Below, piece by piece: positions 43,090 to 51,948 of a DNA stretch of 64,000 nucleotides. The stretch lies in assembly GCA_964480525.1 (NCBI GenBank), contig CAYZOV010000003.1, forward strand, positions 48,441 to 112,440, given 5' to 3'. This DNA comes from JAAZZIT01 sp964480525. GTDB lineage: Bacteria; Bacillota; Clostridia; Oscillospirales; Ruminococcaceae. Each line of letters opens with the position of its first letter. Positions within the stretch are counted from its first letter, which is position 1. The translations under genes and the position numbers were made by a program. Below the pieces are notes generated by a model. It was not told where the DNA came from, did no database searches, and was given only the letters and a program-made list of their open reading frames with translations.

Positions 43090-43905
43090 ATGGGATTGTT
43101 TGGCGGATATGAGAATGCCGGACCGGGTATTCCGAAAAGCGAATTAGAAAAGAAAGGTATTTTCAAATTTTTTGATATTTACAAAGGAAAATTCTGGAAA
43201 CTTATTGAACTTAATTTGATATTTCTTCTTTTTTGTTTGCCAATAGTAACAATTGGACCTGCAATTGCGGCAATGACAAAAGTTACACGAAATTATACGC
43301 AAGAACGTCCTACTTTTTTGTGGCACGAATTTGTAAAAGCTTTTAAATCCAACTTCAAACAGTCGTTTATTATGGGACTTATAGACATTGTTTTTGTTGT
43401 TGCGGTTTTCTTTGCTATTCCGATATATAACGCTATGGCACAACAGCAAAGCTTTTTTTACATACCTTTTATAATCACGATAAGTATGATTTTCATTTTC
43501 CTTATGATGCATTTTTATATTTATCTGATGATTGTTTCCACTAATTTATCTTTAGGAAAAATTGTAAAAAATTCGTTTATTCTCGTTTCTCTTGGACTGA
43601 AAAGTTCGCTTTTAACCTTGCTTGCGGTATTTTTTATTGTGGCAATGCTGTTTCTGTTTTTACCGTATTCTTCTTTTTTAATGCCGTTTATCCCGTTTTC
43701 GTTAATTTCAATCGTAGTATCGTTTAACTGTTTTCCTGTTATCCGAAAATATGTTATTCAACCGTATTACGAACAACGTGGAGAAGAAAGCCCTGAATTT
43801 GATTTTAGAAAACAGGACGAAGATTCTGCATTGTTTGAGGACAGAGGAGGCACGGAAAAGCCTATAAAAGCAAAGAAAAAAGGAAAAGGCAAATATATTT
43901 CATAA
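43090..43905 (+). CDS. DUF624 (YesL-like) membrane protein
   Basis: About 271 residues. It starts MGLFGGYENAGPGIPK, then FFDIYKGKFWKLIELNLIFLLFCLP, the conserved start of the DUF624/YesL family, and has five to six membrane helices with IGPAIAAMTKVTRNY between the first two. The C-terminal 45 residues are charged and Lys-rich. The family is often beside sugar transport genes, but its role is unknown. AGGAG precedes ATG 43090; a GTG at 43078 lies inside that site. Confidence 0.8.
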   Translation: MGLFGGYENAGPGIPKSELEKKGIFKFFDIYKGKFWKLIELNLIFLLFCLPIVTIGPAIAAMTKVTRNYTQERPTFLWHEFVKAFKSNFKQSFIMGLIDIVFVVAVFFAIPIYNAMAQQQSFFYIPFIITISMIFIFLMMHFYIYLMIVSTNLSLGKIVKNSFILVSLGLKSSLLTLLAVFFIVAMLFLFLPYSSFLMPFIPFSLISIVVSFNCFPVIRKYVIQPYYEQRGEESPEFDFRKQDEDSALFEDRGGTEKPIKAKKKGKGKYIS

Positions 43906-43914
43906 CAAAAATTA

Positions 43915-43941
43915 CCTCTCGTTTTTCGAGAGGTTTTTTAA
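43915..43941 (+). terminator. Terminator after the DUF624 gene
   Basis: CCTCTCG (43915-43921) and CGAGAGG (43927-43933), five-base loop, then a T run. Confidence 0.9.
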
Positions 43942-44000
43942 TATTTAATCAAATTTCTCTCATAATATTTTTGTAATAAAAATTTACGGGAGGAATTTAT

Positions 44001-44873
44001 TTGAAAAAATTTGTTGCAATTTTAACGTCGATGATTGCATTATTATTAAGCGGTTGTTCGGGACAGTCACCGCAAAAAATCGGTAATAAATCTCAAATAG
44101 GCACCGAAAACAGCGGTTCGGTTTTGAGAAAAGCCGACGACATTCAACCGCTTAACGCAGACGCAAAACTTTCAGAAAGCGAAATCGAACAGCTTGACAG
44201 AACAAAAATCGGGTACGGACAGGGAATTCAAGTTGACGAACAAAACAGAACTTTGGGTGCAATTGATTTTAACCGAAATTATTCAAAGTATGACGCAATG
44301 GCGATTGGCGAAAATGCCGAAGAAAAAGTTATAACCTTGACTTTTGACCAGGGATATGAAAACGGGTATACAAGCGTTATTCTTGACACTTTGAAAGAAA
44401 AAAATGTTAAGGCTGTATTTTTTGTACTGCAAGATTATGTGGAGAAGAATCCCGAACTTGTAAAAAGAATGATTGATGAGGGTCACGTTATAGGAAACCA
44501 TTCGGTGAGCCATTATTCTATGCCTACGTTGAGCGGAGAAGATTGTAAAAAAGAAATAATTCAGCTTCATGAATATATGCTTGAAAATTTTAACTATGAA
44601 ATGACCCATTTCAGACCGCCTATGGGAGAATATTCCGAATATTCTCTTGCACAAACTCAGGCTGTTGGTTATAAAACCGTTTTGTGGAGCTATGCTTATG
44701 CGGATTGGGACGTAACAGCCCAACCTGATTATGAAACGTCATATCAAAAACTTGTTACGGCATTGCACCCCGGAGCAATATATCTTCTTCATTCTGTTTC
44801 CAAAACAAATGCGGAAGTTTTGCCTGCGTTTATCGACAAAGTTATATCAATGGGATATGAATTTAAAGTTTAA
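44001..44873 (+). CDS. pdaA: PdaA-type polysaccharide deacetylase lipoprotein
   Basis: 290 residues. A lipoprotein signal (LLLSGC, Cys about 19) precedes a NodB deacetylase fold: TLTFDQGYENGYTSVILDTLK, HVIGNHSVSHYSMP (metal His pair), FRPPMGEYSEY, and HPGAIYLLHSVS. The FDxGYENGYT form, where ordinary deacetylases have FDDG, is that of PdaA, which deacetylates muramic acid for delta-lactam formation in spore cortex. Start is TTG at 44001 with GGGAGG eight bases upstream. A terminator follows. Together with spoIIE and the amidase it supports a spore-forming host. Confidence 0.85.
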   Translation: MKKFVAILTSMIALLLSGCSGQSPQKIGNKSQIGTENSGSVLRKADDIQPLNADAKLSESEIEQLDRTKIGYGQGIQVDEQNRTLGAIDFNRNYSKYDAMAIGENAEEKVITLTFDQGYENGYTSVILDTLKEKNVKAVFFVLQDYVEKNPELVKRMIDEGHVIGNHSVSHYSMPTLSGEDCKKEIIQLHEYMLENFNYEMTHFRPPMGEYSEYSLAQTQAVGYKTVLWSYAYADWDVTAQPDYETSYQKLVTALHPGAIYLLHSVSKTNAEVLPAFIDKVISMGYEFKV

Positions 44874-44874
44874 A

Positions 44875-44912
44875 AAAAGTTCCTCATCTTTTTACAGGTG
44901 GGGAACTTTTTT
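44875..44912 (+). terminator. Terminator after pdaA
   Basis: AAAAGTTCCTC pairs with GGGGAACTTTT, followed by T residues. Confidence 0.8.
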
Positions 44913-44919
44913 CGCAGGG

Positions 44920-44948
44920 TTGACAATCATTGAGATGTAATGTATAAT
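44920..44948 (+). promoter_or_regulatory. Consensus promoter of the orphan gene
   Basis: TTGACA (44920-44925), 17 bases, TATAAT (44943-44948), both perfect. AGGTGG at 44970-44975 follows about 20 bases after the likely start. Confidence 0.8.
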
Positions 44949-45006
44949 TTTACTGATAAAATGTCAAGCAGGTGGTATTATTAAGGATTTAACGTACATA
45001 GAAGAA

Positions 45007-45648
45007 ATGATTCAGAACGAATTGTCGAAATACTCGTCAAGTATGACTGATACAACTTATGTAATGCAGTTAAAAGACAAATTGATTGAATTTATCGCAG
45101 AAAGTCCATTTGATATAAGACTTGTAAAATTTTACAGGAATAAGGATAAAACCCATAGTTTTGTATTAAAAACCTCTGTATTTGTATTCAACTGTCAAGC
45201 ATATGAATTATTTAGCGAACTGTTTTCAAGATGTGTTTTTTCTTTTGACGTCGGAAAAATTGACGATAAAGATTTGTTTGTGACTGTTACGCTGAATAAT
45301 AAACCGATTAAAAAGGAGCTGAACCGACAATTCGGATATACAAATACCAATTGTTTAATGCAGTTTCCCGAATATATTTCCTATATGTGTATCAGAGCAA
45401 AAGGTATTACACTAAGTCACTATTTTTGCAGCGAACTGAAAGAAAGTATTTATGATGTGGGAGTGAATTATTATATATTTCCTGAAATTGCCGACCAAAT
45501 ATACAGACTTATGAAAGTATGCGATTCTTTTACAATTTCAAAGAATACACCTATGCATTTTAATATACAATTTTGCGTAACAGCCGAAAAAATGAAAAAT
45601 GCGTACAAGTATCTTGATGACGATGTGATATATTGGAAAGACGTCTAA
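45007..45648 (+). CDS. Unrecognised protein of about 213 residues
   Basis: No signal, membrane helix or known motif. It is a mixed, cysteine-containing soluble protein with an N-terminal amphipathic helix and a conserved-looking middle (KELNRQFGYTNTNCLMQFPEYISYM). A strong promoter and AGGTGG site (44970-44975) lie upstream, but the first ATG is 31 bases after that site and has no site of its own. The same frame stays open upstream through ATT ATT AAG GAT, so translation may start at ATT 44977 or 44980. I cannot assign a function. Confidence 0.65.
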   Translation: MIQNELSKYSSSMTDTTYVMQLKDKLIEFIAESPFDIRLVKFYRNKDKTHSFVLKTSVFVFNCQAYELFSELFSRCVFSFDVGKIDDKDLFVTVTLNNKPIKKELNRQFGYTNTNCLMQFPEYISYMCIRAKGITLSHYFCSELKESIYDVGVNYYIFPEIADQIYRLMKVCDSFTISKNTPMHFNIQFCVTAEKMKNAYKYLDDDVIYWKDV

Positions 45649-45690
45649 ACGTAAAAATGCCGATTTTTAGGGCAGGGGAGAAAAAAGCCC

Positions 45691-46710
45691 TTAGTCGTCC
45701 TGTTCGTTTTTAAACGACTTAATTTCTCTGGGTTTGTTTTCGTTTTTTACATTTGAAAGCGGTGACGCCTGAGAAGCTTCTCGCAAGTTTTTATCAGATA
45801 AATGGGTGTAAATTTCTGTTGTTGCTATGCTTTTGTGTCCCAAAATTTCTTTCAAAACCAAAGTATCAACGTTTCCGTGCTGATACATAAGCGTTGCGGC
45901 GGTATGTCTGAGTTTGTGAGTTGTTACGCCTAAATTGTCAAGACCTGATTTGGTGATGTTTTCTTCAACAATTTGCTGAACACGACGTTTGTCAATACGT
46001 TTTTTGTTTCGGGATAAAAATATTGCGTTCGGTTCGGACTCAACGTCGGGTCTGACTTTTAAATAATCTTCAAGAGCGTTAATGCAAGCGTCGTTAAGAT
46101 AAATTATACGTTCTTTTCTGCCTTTACCGAATAACCTTAGAGTTTTGTTTTCACGGCTGTAGTCGTTAAAATTAAGTCCTACAAGTTCGCTAAGACGCAT
46201 ACCGCAGTTTAAAAATAAAACTAAAATACAAAAATCTCGCTCTTGATTATTTGATTTAACATTTTGTAATAATTGCAAACTTTCGTCTAAAGTGAGAAAC
46301 TTCGGAAGTTTGCTTTTTATTCTCGGAAGTTCCAGATTATCCAAAGGGTTAGCGTCTATTAAATGTGCTTTTTGGTCAAGATAATGGAAGAACTGCTTTA
46401 ATGACGAGGTTTTTCTTGCTCGTGTGGTTGTGGAATTGTTTCTGACGTTTTTCAAAAAGCCTAAGTATTCGTATGCGTCTGAAAGTGTGAATTTTCTTAT
46501 AAGTTCCAAAGGCGTATCGATAACCTTAATTTCTTCGTAAACAGCGTCCTGCGGTACAAGACCATTTTTTATCTTTAAATAACGCAAAAATGTTCTTATA
46601 TCAATATAATATGCTTCTTCAGTACGGTCGGCACGGTCACGAATGAGTACAAGATTTGTTAAGAAAGCCCGTAAATATTCCGGACAATCATTTAAGTATT
46701 CTTGTTTCAT
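45691..46710 (-). CDS. Tyrosine recombinase of the Xer type
   Basis: 339 residues. An N-terminal SAM-like core-binding domain (about 10-110) is followed by the catalytic domain with GMRLSELVGLN (first Arg), HKLRHTAATLM (His-x-x-Arg) and LGHKSIATTEIYTHLSDK (second His and Tyr nucleophile). All catalytic residues are present. The Xer subfamily resolves chromosome dimers at dif; no other phage or transposon gene is nearby, which favours a housekeeping XerC/D-like role. The C-terminal 25 residues are charged. AGAAAGGA precedes the ATG. Confidence 0.85.
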   Translation of the reverse strand: MKQEYLNDCPEYLRAFLTNLVLIRDRADRTEEAYYIDIRTFLRYLKIKNGLVPQDAVYEEIKVIDTPLELIRKFTLSDAYEYLGFLKNVRNNSTTTRARKTSSLKQFFHYLDQKAHLIDANPLDNLELPRIKSKLPKFLTLDESLQLLQNVKSNNQERDFCILVLFLNCGMRLSELVGLNFNDYSRENKTLRLFGKGRKERIIYLNDACINALEDYLKVRPDVESEPNAIFLSRNKKRIDKRRVQQIVEENITKSGLDNLGVTTHKLRHTAATLMYQHGNVDTLVLKEILGHKSIATTEIYTHLSDKNLREASQASPLSNVKNENKPREIKSFKNEQDD

Positions 46711-46748
46711 AAAATTATCCTTTCTGAAATTACTACTTGTTACGTTTA

Positions 46749-46777
46749 ATTTTATAATATTTTTCTGGTTTTGTCAA
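46749..46777 (-). promoter_or_regulatory. Promoter of the recombinase gene
   Basis: Minus-strand TTGACA (46777-46772), 17 bases, TAAAAT (46754-46749). Confidence 0.65.
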
Positions 46778-46827
46778 CAAATTTTGAAAGGGCATTGATT
46801 TTTCGTGCCTTAAATTTCCGCATATCC

Positions 46828-46857
46828 AATTTCACTAAATGAAAATTTAGTGAAATT
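46828..46857. repeat. Perfect 13-bp inverted repeat in the 400-base gap
   Basis: AATTTCACTAAAT (46828-46840) and ATTTAGTGAAATT (46845-46857) with loop GAAA. No T run follows on either strand, so it is not a normal terminator. The rest of 46711-47116 is AT-rich and otherwise holds only the two divergent promoters. Confidence 0.7.
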
Positions 46858-46999
46858 CGGGGAATAGAAAATAACAGTTTAGAGTATTTATTGATGAAAC
46901 TCAATGCAAATATCATTTATAATACTTCATAATAAAGCTTAATATATAAAAGATAAAATCGAACTCTTAAATAAAACTTTCGTTAATTATTAAAAAGTA

Positions 47000-47028
47000 T
47001 TGAAATATTTTGATTTATATGTTATAAT
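47000..47028 (+). promoter_or_regulatory. moxR operon promoter
   Basis: TTGAAA (47000-47005), 17 bases, TATAAT (47023-47028), about 90 bases before the ATG. Confidence 0.65.
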
Positions 47029-47116
47029 TACTTTAAAACATATTTGCGTTTTATAGTTTAAATTCAAAGATAATCATACATAAAAATACTAAATTACAAA
47101 AGAGAGGATTTTTAAT

Positions 47117-48097
47117 ATGCAAGCTACATTAACTAACGAACAGATTCAGACAATCCAAAATATTAAATCCATTATCAATGAAACAAAAAAAGTCATTATA
47201 GGCAAAGATGAAGTTATTATAAAAACTTTAATAGCAATCCTTGCAAAGGGTCACATTCTTTTTGATGATATTCCGGGCGTTGGAAAAACTTCTCTTGCGC
47301 TTGCTATTTCAAAGGCTTTATCCCTTGATTACAAGCGTTTACAGTTTACGCCGGACGTATTACCGTCAGATGTTACGGGTTTTACAATTTATAACAAAGA
47401 TTCCCACACATTTGAATACAAGCCCGGTGCGGCATTGTGTAATTTATTTTTAGCTGATGAAATCAACAGAACTTCAAGCAAAACTCAATCTGCGCTTTTA
47501 CAAATTATGGAAGAAAGTAAAATTACTATTGACGGCTTCACCAAAAACGCACCTGACCCGTACATTGTAATTGCAACCCAAAATCCAATTGGTTCTATCG
47601 GTACTCAAATGTTACCTGAATCGCAGCTTGACAGATTTATGATGAAACTTTCAATGGGTTATCCTGACCTTGAAAGTGAAATTGTCATGCTCAAATCCAA
47701 ACAAAACAACAATCCTCTTGATACGGTTATGCCTGTGGTAACTTCTCAACAGCTCGCAGAAGCAAGAGAGGTTGTAGAAGGAATCTTCGTTTCGGACAAA
47801 GTGTATGAATACATTGCACAGCTTGTTAAAGCTTCTCGTGAACACCAATACGTCAAACTGGGCGTCAGTCCTCGTGGCGCCATAGCAATTGTTAATGCCA
47901 CAAAAGCCACAGCATTATTCAAAGGAAGAAATTATGTACAGCCTGACGACGTAATATACACATTTAAAGATGTTGTTTCTCACAGAATACTTTTAAATAC
48001 AAAAGCAAAACTTAACAACATAAGCGTTGATGATGTTGTAAATGACATTCTCGGTTCGGTTGAAACCCCAAAAGTCAGCAAGGCGGCGATTATATGA
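47117..48097 (+). CDS. MoxR-family AAA+ ATPase
   Basis: 326 residues. Walker A DIPGVGKTSLA (near 55), sensor and MoxR block RLQFTPDVLPSDVTGF, Walker B LFLADEINR, and IATQNPIGSIGTQMLPESQLDRFMMKL. MoxR ATPases act as chaperones that activate metalloenzymes or VWA-domain partners. Here it is the first gene of MoxR-DUF58-transglutaminase, a common bacterial operon of unclear function. GAGAGGA precedes the ATG. Its last four bases overlap the next start (ATGA). Confidence 0.92.
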   Translation: MQATLTNEQIQTIQNIKSIINETKKVIIGKDEVIIKTLIAILAKGHILFDDIPGVGKTSLALAISKALSLDYKRLQFTPDVLPSDVTGFTIYNKDSHTFEYKPGAALCNLFLADEINRTSSKTQSALLQIMEESKITIDGFTKNAPDPYIVIATQNPIGSIGTQMLPESQLDRFMMKLSMGYPDLESEIVMLKSKQNNNPLDTVMPVVTSQQLAEAREVVEGIFVSDKVYEYIAQLVKASREHQYVKLGVSPRGAIAIVNATKATALFKGRNYVQPDDVIYTFKDVVSHRILLNTKAKLNNISVDDVVNDILGSVETPKVSKAAII

Positions 48098-49296
48098 TAG
48101 GTATAAAAATTTCATATGCTATACTCTTAGTTATTGCTGTTTTCTTTTACATTTTATATGTAGATGTTGCTTCGCTATTTTTATTGTTATTTTTAATAAT
48201 TCTTCCGATTGCTTCGGGAATATTGTTTCATCTTTCAAAACATAAGTTGAAATTTACACTATGTTCTTCTTATGAAAGCGTTGAAAAATCAAACGGCATT
48301 GTTTATAATCTGCTTATTCAAAATACTTCCCTTGTTCCCTTTTCTTTTGGAAAAATTAGAATTAAGTATTATAATACTATGTCAAATAAAAACGAATATG
48401 TATTTATCAAAACTTTTATACCGCAAAAAAATACTGTTAAAATAAGTTTTGCAATTTCGTCGGAATACTCCGGTTGCGTCAGAGCGGAAATTGACAAGAT
48501 TAAAATATATGATATTTTGCTGCTTTTTTCGCACAAAGAAAAGAAATATGACAATCCTTTTTACAAGGCTGACGTAACTGTTATGCCAAAACTTGTTGAA
48601 ACATCAATAGAAGACGGATATAACAATTCAGAACAAAATGACAGCGACGTTATGTCAAAGACCAAAAAAGGTGACGACCCGTCGGAAATTTTCGATATTC
48701 ACCAATATGTTGAAGGCGACAGACTTAACAGAGTGCATTGGAAACTGTCCGCCAGAGTTGACGAACTTTTTGTTAAAGATTTTTCTATGCCGATAAGCAA
48801 TATGTGTTATATTATTTTTGATGGTGCCGGTGACTTTGAAACAAGCGAAAATGATAATCTGAAAGAAATTGACACCTGCCTTGACGGGGTTATGTCTTTT
48901 TCGTACAACCTTATAAAAAACAGTATTCCTCACGGAATTGTTTACAACAATAAATCTATCGGCAATTACAATTCAGTAGAAGTATTTGATTTTGACGATT
49001 GCAATAAAGCTGTCAAAATTTTAATTAACAACTGCGAAACCAAAAGCCAAATTATAGAAAGTTTTATTCTTAACGAGATGGAAAACAAATACGGACAGAT
49101 TTTTTATTTCAGTCCGATTTTAGATGAAAAAGTTTTGAAATTTCTTGAAATTTACTGCGAAAAATTACGAATTACTGTTATAACAATAGGCGAAAAAGCC
49201 GAAATAATTCAGCGTGACAACTCTGATATGCAAATTTACAAAGTGATTTCCGGAGATTTCAAAGGCAGTTTTGAAAAAATCATTGCTGATTTTTAA
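48094..49296 (+). CDS. DUF58-domain protein
   Basis: 400 residues. Two N-terminal membrane helices (about 5-45) are followed by a beta-rich part and the DUF58 signature near 185-215: GDDPSEIFDIHQYVEGDRLNRVHWKLSAR. DUF58 proteins have a VWA-like fold and occur almost always with MoxR. Its start overlaps the moxR stop by four bases, so translation is coupled. Role unknown; a link to the transglutaminase-like partner at the membrane is inferred from gene order. Confidence 0.88.
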   Translation: MIGIKISYAILLVIAVFFYILYVDVASLFLLLFLIILPIASGILFHLSKHKLKFTLCSSYESVEKSNGIVYNLLIQNTSLVPFSFGKIRIKYYNTMSNKNEYVFIKTFIPQKNTVKISFAISSEYSGCVRAEIDKIKIYDILLLFSHKEKKYDNPFYKADVTVMPKLVETSIEDGYNNSEQNDSDVMSKTKKGDDPSEIFDIHQYVEGDRLNRVHWKLSARVDELFVKDFSMPISNMCYIIFDGAGDFETSENDNLKEIDTCLDGVMSFSYNLIKNSIPHGIVYNNKSIGNYNSVEVFDFDDCNKAVKILINNCETKSQIIESFILNEMENKYGQIFYFSPILDEKVLKFLEIYCEKLRITVITIGEKAEIIQRDNSDMQIYKVISGDFKGSFEKIIADF

Positions 49297-49308
49297 GGTG
49301 ACAACATT

Positions 49309-51888
49309 ATGAAAAGAAATATAAATAAAGAGAAAAATCTCACATTAAGTCTTAATTCAGCATACGAAAAGGCAAAACCAACGAAGAAATATTCTTTGTT
49401 ATTACGTTTTATTTTTGTGGCGATATTGTCGTTTTGCACCGTATTGATGTTTGAATCGTTTATTCATACTGACGCTCTGAACCTGTTTGTTTTGGGGTTG
49501 CTTTCGTTGCTGTTTACTTTGCTTTTTACGTCATTTAAAAGCAAAAAACTTACACTTAAAATCTTTTGTGCGGTGGCTATAGGTTTATTTATCGTACTTT
49601 TTTCTGTGAATTATACCTTAGTTTTCGACGGCTTTGTAAATATTATAAACAAATATCTTATTGTGACGGTTGAAAGCGACAGTTCGATAAAAAGTTTATC
49701 AGATTATGAACAAAGTATACAATACGCATATGCTCTGCTTTTAATGATTATTAACCTCGGACTTTGCAGTTCGTTGTATTACACATCAAGTTTTAAAGGT
49801 ACTTTTTTTATAACGTTTCCTTTTTTTGAACTTGGCGCATATTGGGGACTTGTACCGAATTATGTAGCATTTTTTGTAATGCTGTTTTCATGGGCAATAA
49901 GCATGGGAATATCAAACACAGTTCAATCTAAAATCAGAAAAAAGTCGGATTTTTCATACAATTCCAAAACCAATAGCTTTGAAGTTTCATCAAAAACTGT
50001 TAAAAACGACAATTCAAATTATGCATTTGTATATACATTTGCTCTTTGTTGCGGCGTAACTGTTATTACACTTTTAGCTTCTGTTATTTTGGGAAACAGA
50101 CCTGAAAGCGTTGACCAAGCAAGATATGAAATTAAAATGGCAATTGAAAACTTCAACGTTAAAGATGTTCCGCAGTATATAGAAAACATTGCGGAATCGA
50201 TGACTTATTCAAGTAACAAAAAAATCGGTGCCACAAACAGCGGAAAACTCGGACGTTCAGACAAAATAACTTTTTCCAACAAAACTGTATTAAAAATTGA
50301 AATTGAAAGCGTTCGTTCTGACAGTTCCGCAAATCAAGACACACCGCTATATCTAAAAGGTTTTGTGGGAAGTTATTACACCGGAAACAGTTGGGAAGAA
50401 TACGACACGGGAAGTTATTTGAACGAATATATTTTAGATAGTGGCGAAAATGATTTTAATTATCAAAATTACGGTTCTTTTATCTTAGAAAACGCAGTTG
50501 ACGACAGAACTTTATCAAAAATGGAAAGCATTATCACAATAAAAAATGTGGGTGCGAACACAAAATATTTATACACGCCGTATTATGCTAATTTTCAAAC
50601 AATTGATTATAAGGAAATTTACAAGGATTTTTACATTATTCCTAAATCCAAAGAATACACTTATAATTATTACACAGGACTTTCAAGCGATTCAATGCTA
50701 AAAAAATATAGTGCATTTTCAACATATAATTATTATGCACTTGCAAATTATCAAGATTTTGTTTTTGATAATTATTTGGATTATGATTTTGAAGTTATTC
50801 AATCAGCTTACAGGTATCTTTTTAGTAACTACGAATCCGAAATAAACAGATTTTTTGAAGTGGACGACTACGACGAGCTGACAAAGGCGCAAATTGCCGC
50901 AAATCTTATTAAAAAATACTTTGAAGAAAATTTCACATATTCCCTTGATGTTGGCAAAACTCCGTCTGATAAAGATTTTGTGCAATATTTTCTTGAAGAA
51001 CAAAAAAGTGGCTCTTGCACTTATTTTGCCAGCGCAGGAACGCTTTTAATGAGAGCAATGGGAATTCCCGCAAGGTATGTAGAGGGATTTATGGTCGAAA
51101 ACAGCCAGTTTTCAAAGGTTGACGACAAGACAATTAAAGCAAATGTTAAAGACAAAGACGGTCACGCATGGTGTGAAATATTTATATCCGACATTGGCTG
51201 GATTCCTGTTGAATTTACTGTAGGATACGAAAACGGACAAAATCCAAACTATACAGCAACAACGACTTCGGCAACTTATAGTGTTCAGTCACAGACAAAA
51301 ACCGAAACCACCACTACAACAACTACAGAAAATATTACAAGTTCGTCCAAATCGCCTAACGGTGGCGTAGATACAAAGAATACAGTTACTTCCATTAGCA
51401 AAAACAACACTTCAACAGGTAATAAAGCCGATTACAGCCAAATATTTGTAACCACAGTACAAATTGTTTTAATAATTACATTTGTCTTATGCGTGTTGTT
51501 TATTTGGAAAACTGTATATAATCGTCGCCGAAAAGCAATTTTGAATCTTATAAACAATTCTGACAGAAGAATTGCTGTTAAAACAATGTACGACGAACTT
51601 TGCAAGATATTTAAAATTGTTGGAATCACTTTTGAAAAAAGCAAAACAGACATTCAAAACAGCGACAAAATCTATGATATGTTATCTAAAATCGGTGTGT
51701 CAATAGACAAGGAAAAGTTTGGTTTGTTTGTAGAATTGGCTGTTGAATCCGACATGAGCCGCAACTCTTTTTCAGAAGAAAGTTTTGACTTTGCAAATGA
51801 AGTTTTTGAGTTAATAACCTCGCAGTTATGGAACAATTTAACGCCAATCAGAAAGTTTAAAGCAAAATATATTAAATTCCTATACTAA
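49309..51888 (+). CDS. TgpA-like membrane transglutaminase-domain protein
   Basis: 859 residues. About six membrane helices (30-260), a large outside domain, and a transglutaminase core (about 560-650) with SGSCTYFASAGTLLMRAMGIPARYV (Cys), KDGHAWCEIFI (His) and GWIPVEFT region (Asp/Glu). A Thr/Ser-rich linker (about 660-705), a final membrane helix (about 705-727) and a cytoplasmic tail follow. The catalytic triad seems intact, so peptide cross-linking or peptidase activity outside the cell is possible. It follows the DUF58 gene by 12 bases. A terminator follows. Confidence 0.88.
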   Translation: MKRNINKEKNLTLSLNSAYEKAKPTKKYSLLLRFIFVAILSFCTVLMFESFIHTDALNLFVLGLLSLLFTLLFTSFKSKKLTLKIFCAVAIGLFIVLFSVNYTLVFDGFVNIINKYLIVTVESDSSIKSLSDYEQSIQYAYALLLMIINLGLCSSLYYTSSFKGTFFITFPFFELGAYWGLVPNYVAFFVMLFSWAISMGISNTVQSKIRKKSDFSYNSKTNSFEVSSKTVKNDNSNYAFVYTFALCCGVTVITLLASVILGNRPESVDQARYEIKMAIENFNVKDVPQYIENIAESMTYSSNKKIGATNSGKLGRSDKITFSNKTVLKIEIESVRSDSSANQDTPLYLKGFVGSYYTGNSWEEYDTGSYLNEYILDSGENDFNYQNYGSFILENAVDDRTLSKMESIITIKNVGANTKYLYTPYYANFQTIDYKEIYKDFYIIPKSKEYTYNYYTGLSSDSMLKKYSAFSTYNYYALANYQDFVFDNYLDYDFEVIQSAYRYLFSNYESEINRFFEVDDYDELTKAQIAANLIKKYFEENFTYSLDVGKTPSDKDFVQYFLEEQKSGSCTYFASAGTLLMRAMGIPARYVEGFMVENSQFSKVDDKTIKANVKDKDGHAWCEIFISDIGWIPVEFTVGYENGQNPNYTATTTSATYSVQSQTKTETTTTTTTENITSSSKSPNGGVDTKNTVTSISKNNTSTGNKADYSQIFVTTVQIVLIITFVLCVLFIWKTVYNRRRKAILNLINNSDRRIAVKTMYDELCKIFKIVGITFEKSKTDIQNSDKIYDMLSKIGVSIDKEKFGLFVELAVESDMSRNSFSEESFDFANEVFELITSQLWNNLTPIRKFKAKYIKFLY

Positions 51889-51899
51889 GGCAAACAAAT

Positions 51900-51932
51900 A
51901 AGCCACAACGAATATCCGTTGTGGCTTTATTT
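51900..51932. terminator. Bidirectional terminator after the transglutaminase gene
   Basis: AAGCCACAACG (51900-51910) pairs with CGTTGTGGCTT (51917-51927), then TATTTTT. Convergent genes flank it. Confidence 0.85.
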
Positions 51933-51948
51933 TTATGTGTCTAAAGGT

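Noticed and set aside
45691..46710. Prophage or integrative element carrying the tyrosine recombinase
   Set aside because: No phage, mobilisation or tRNA/attachment-site features are nearby; flanks are ordinary chromosomal genes.
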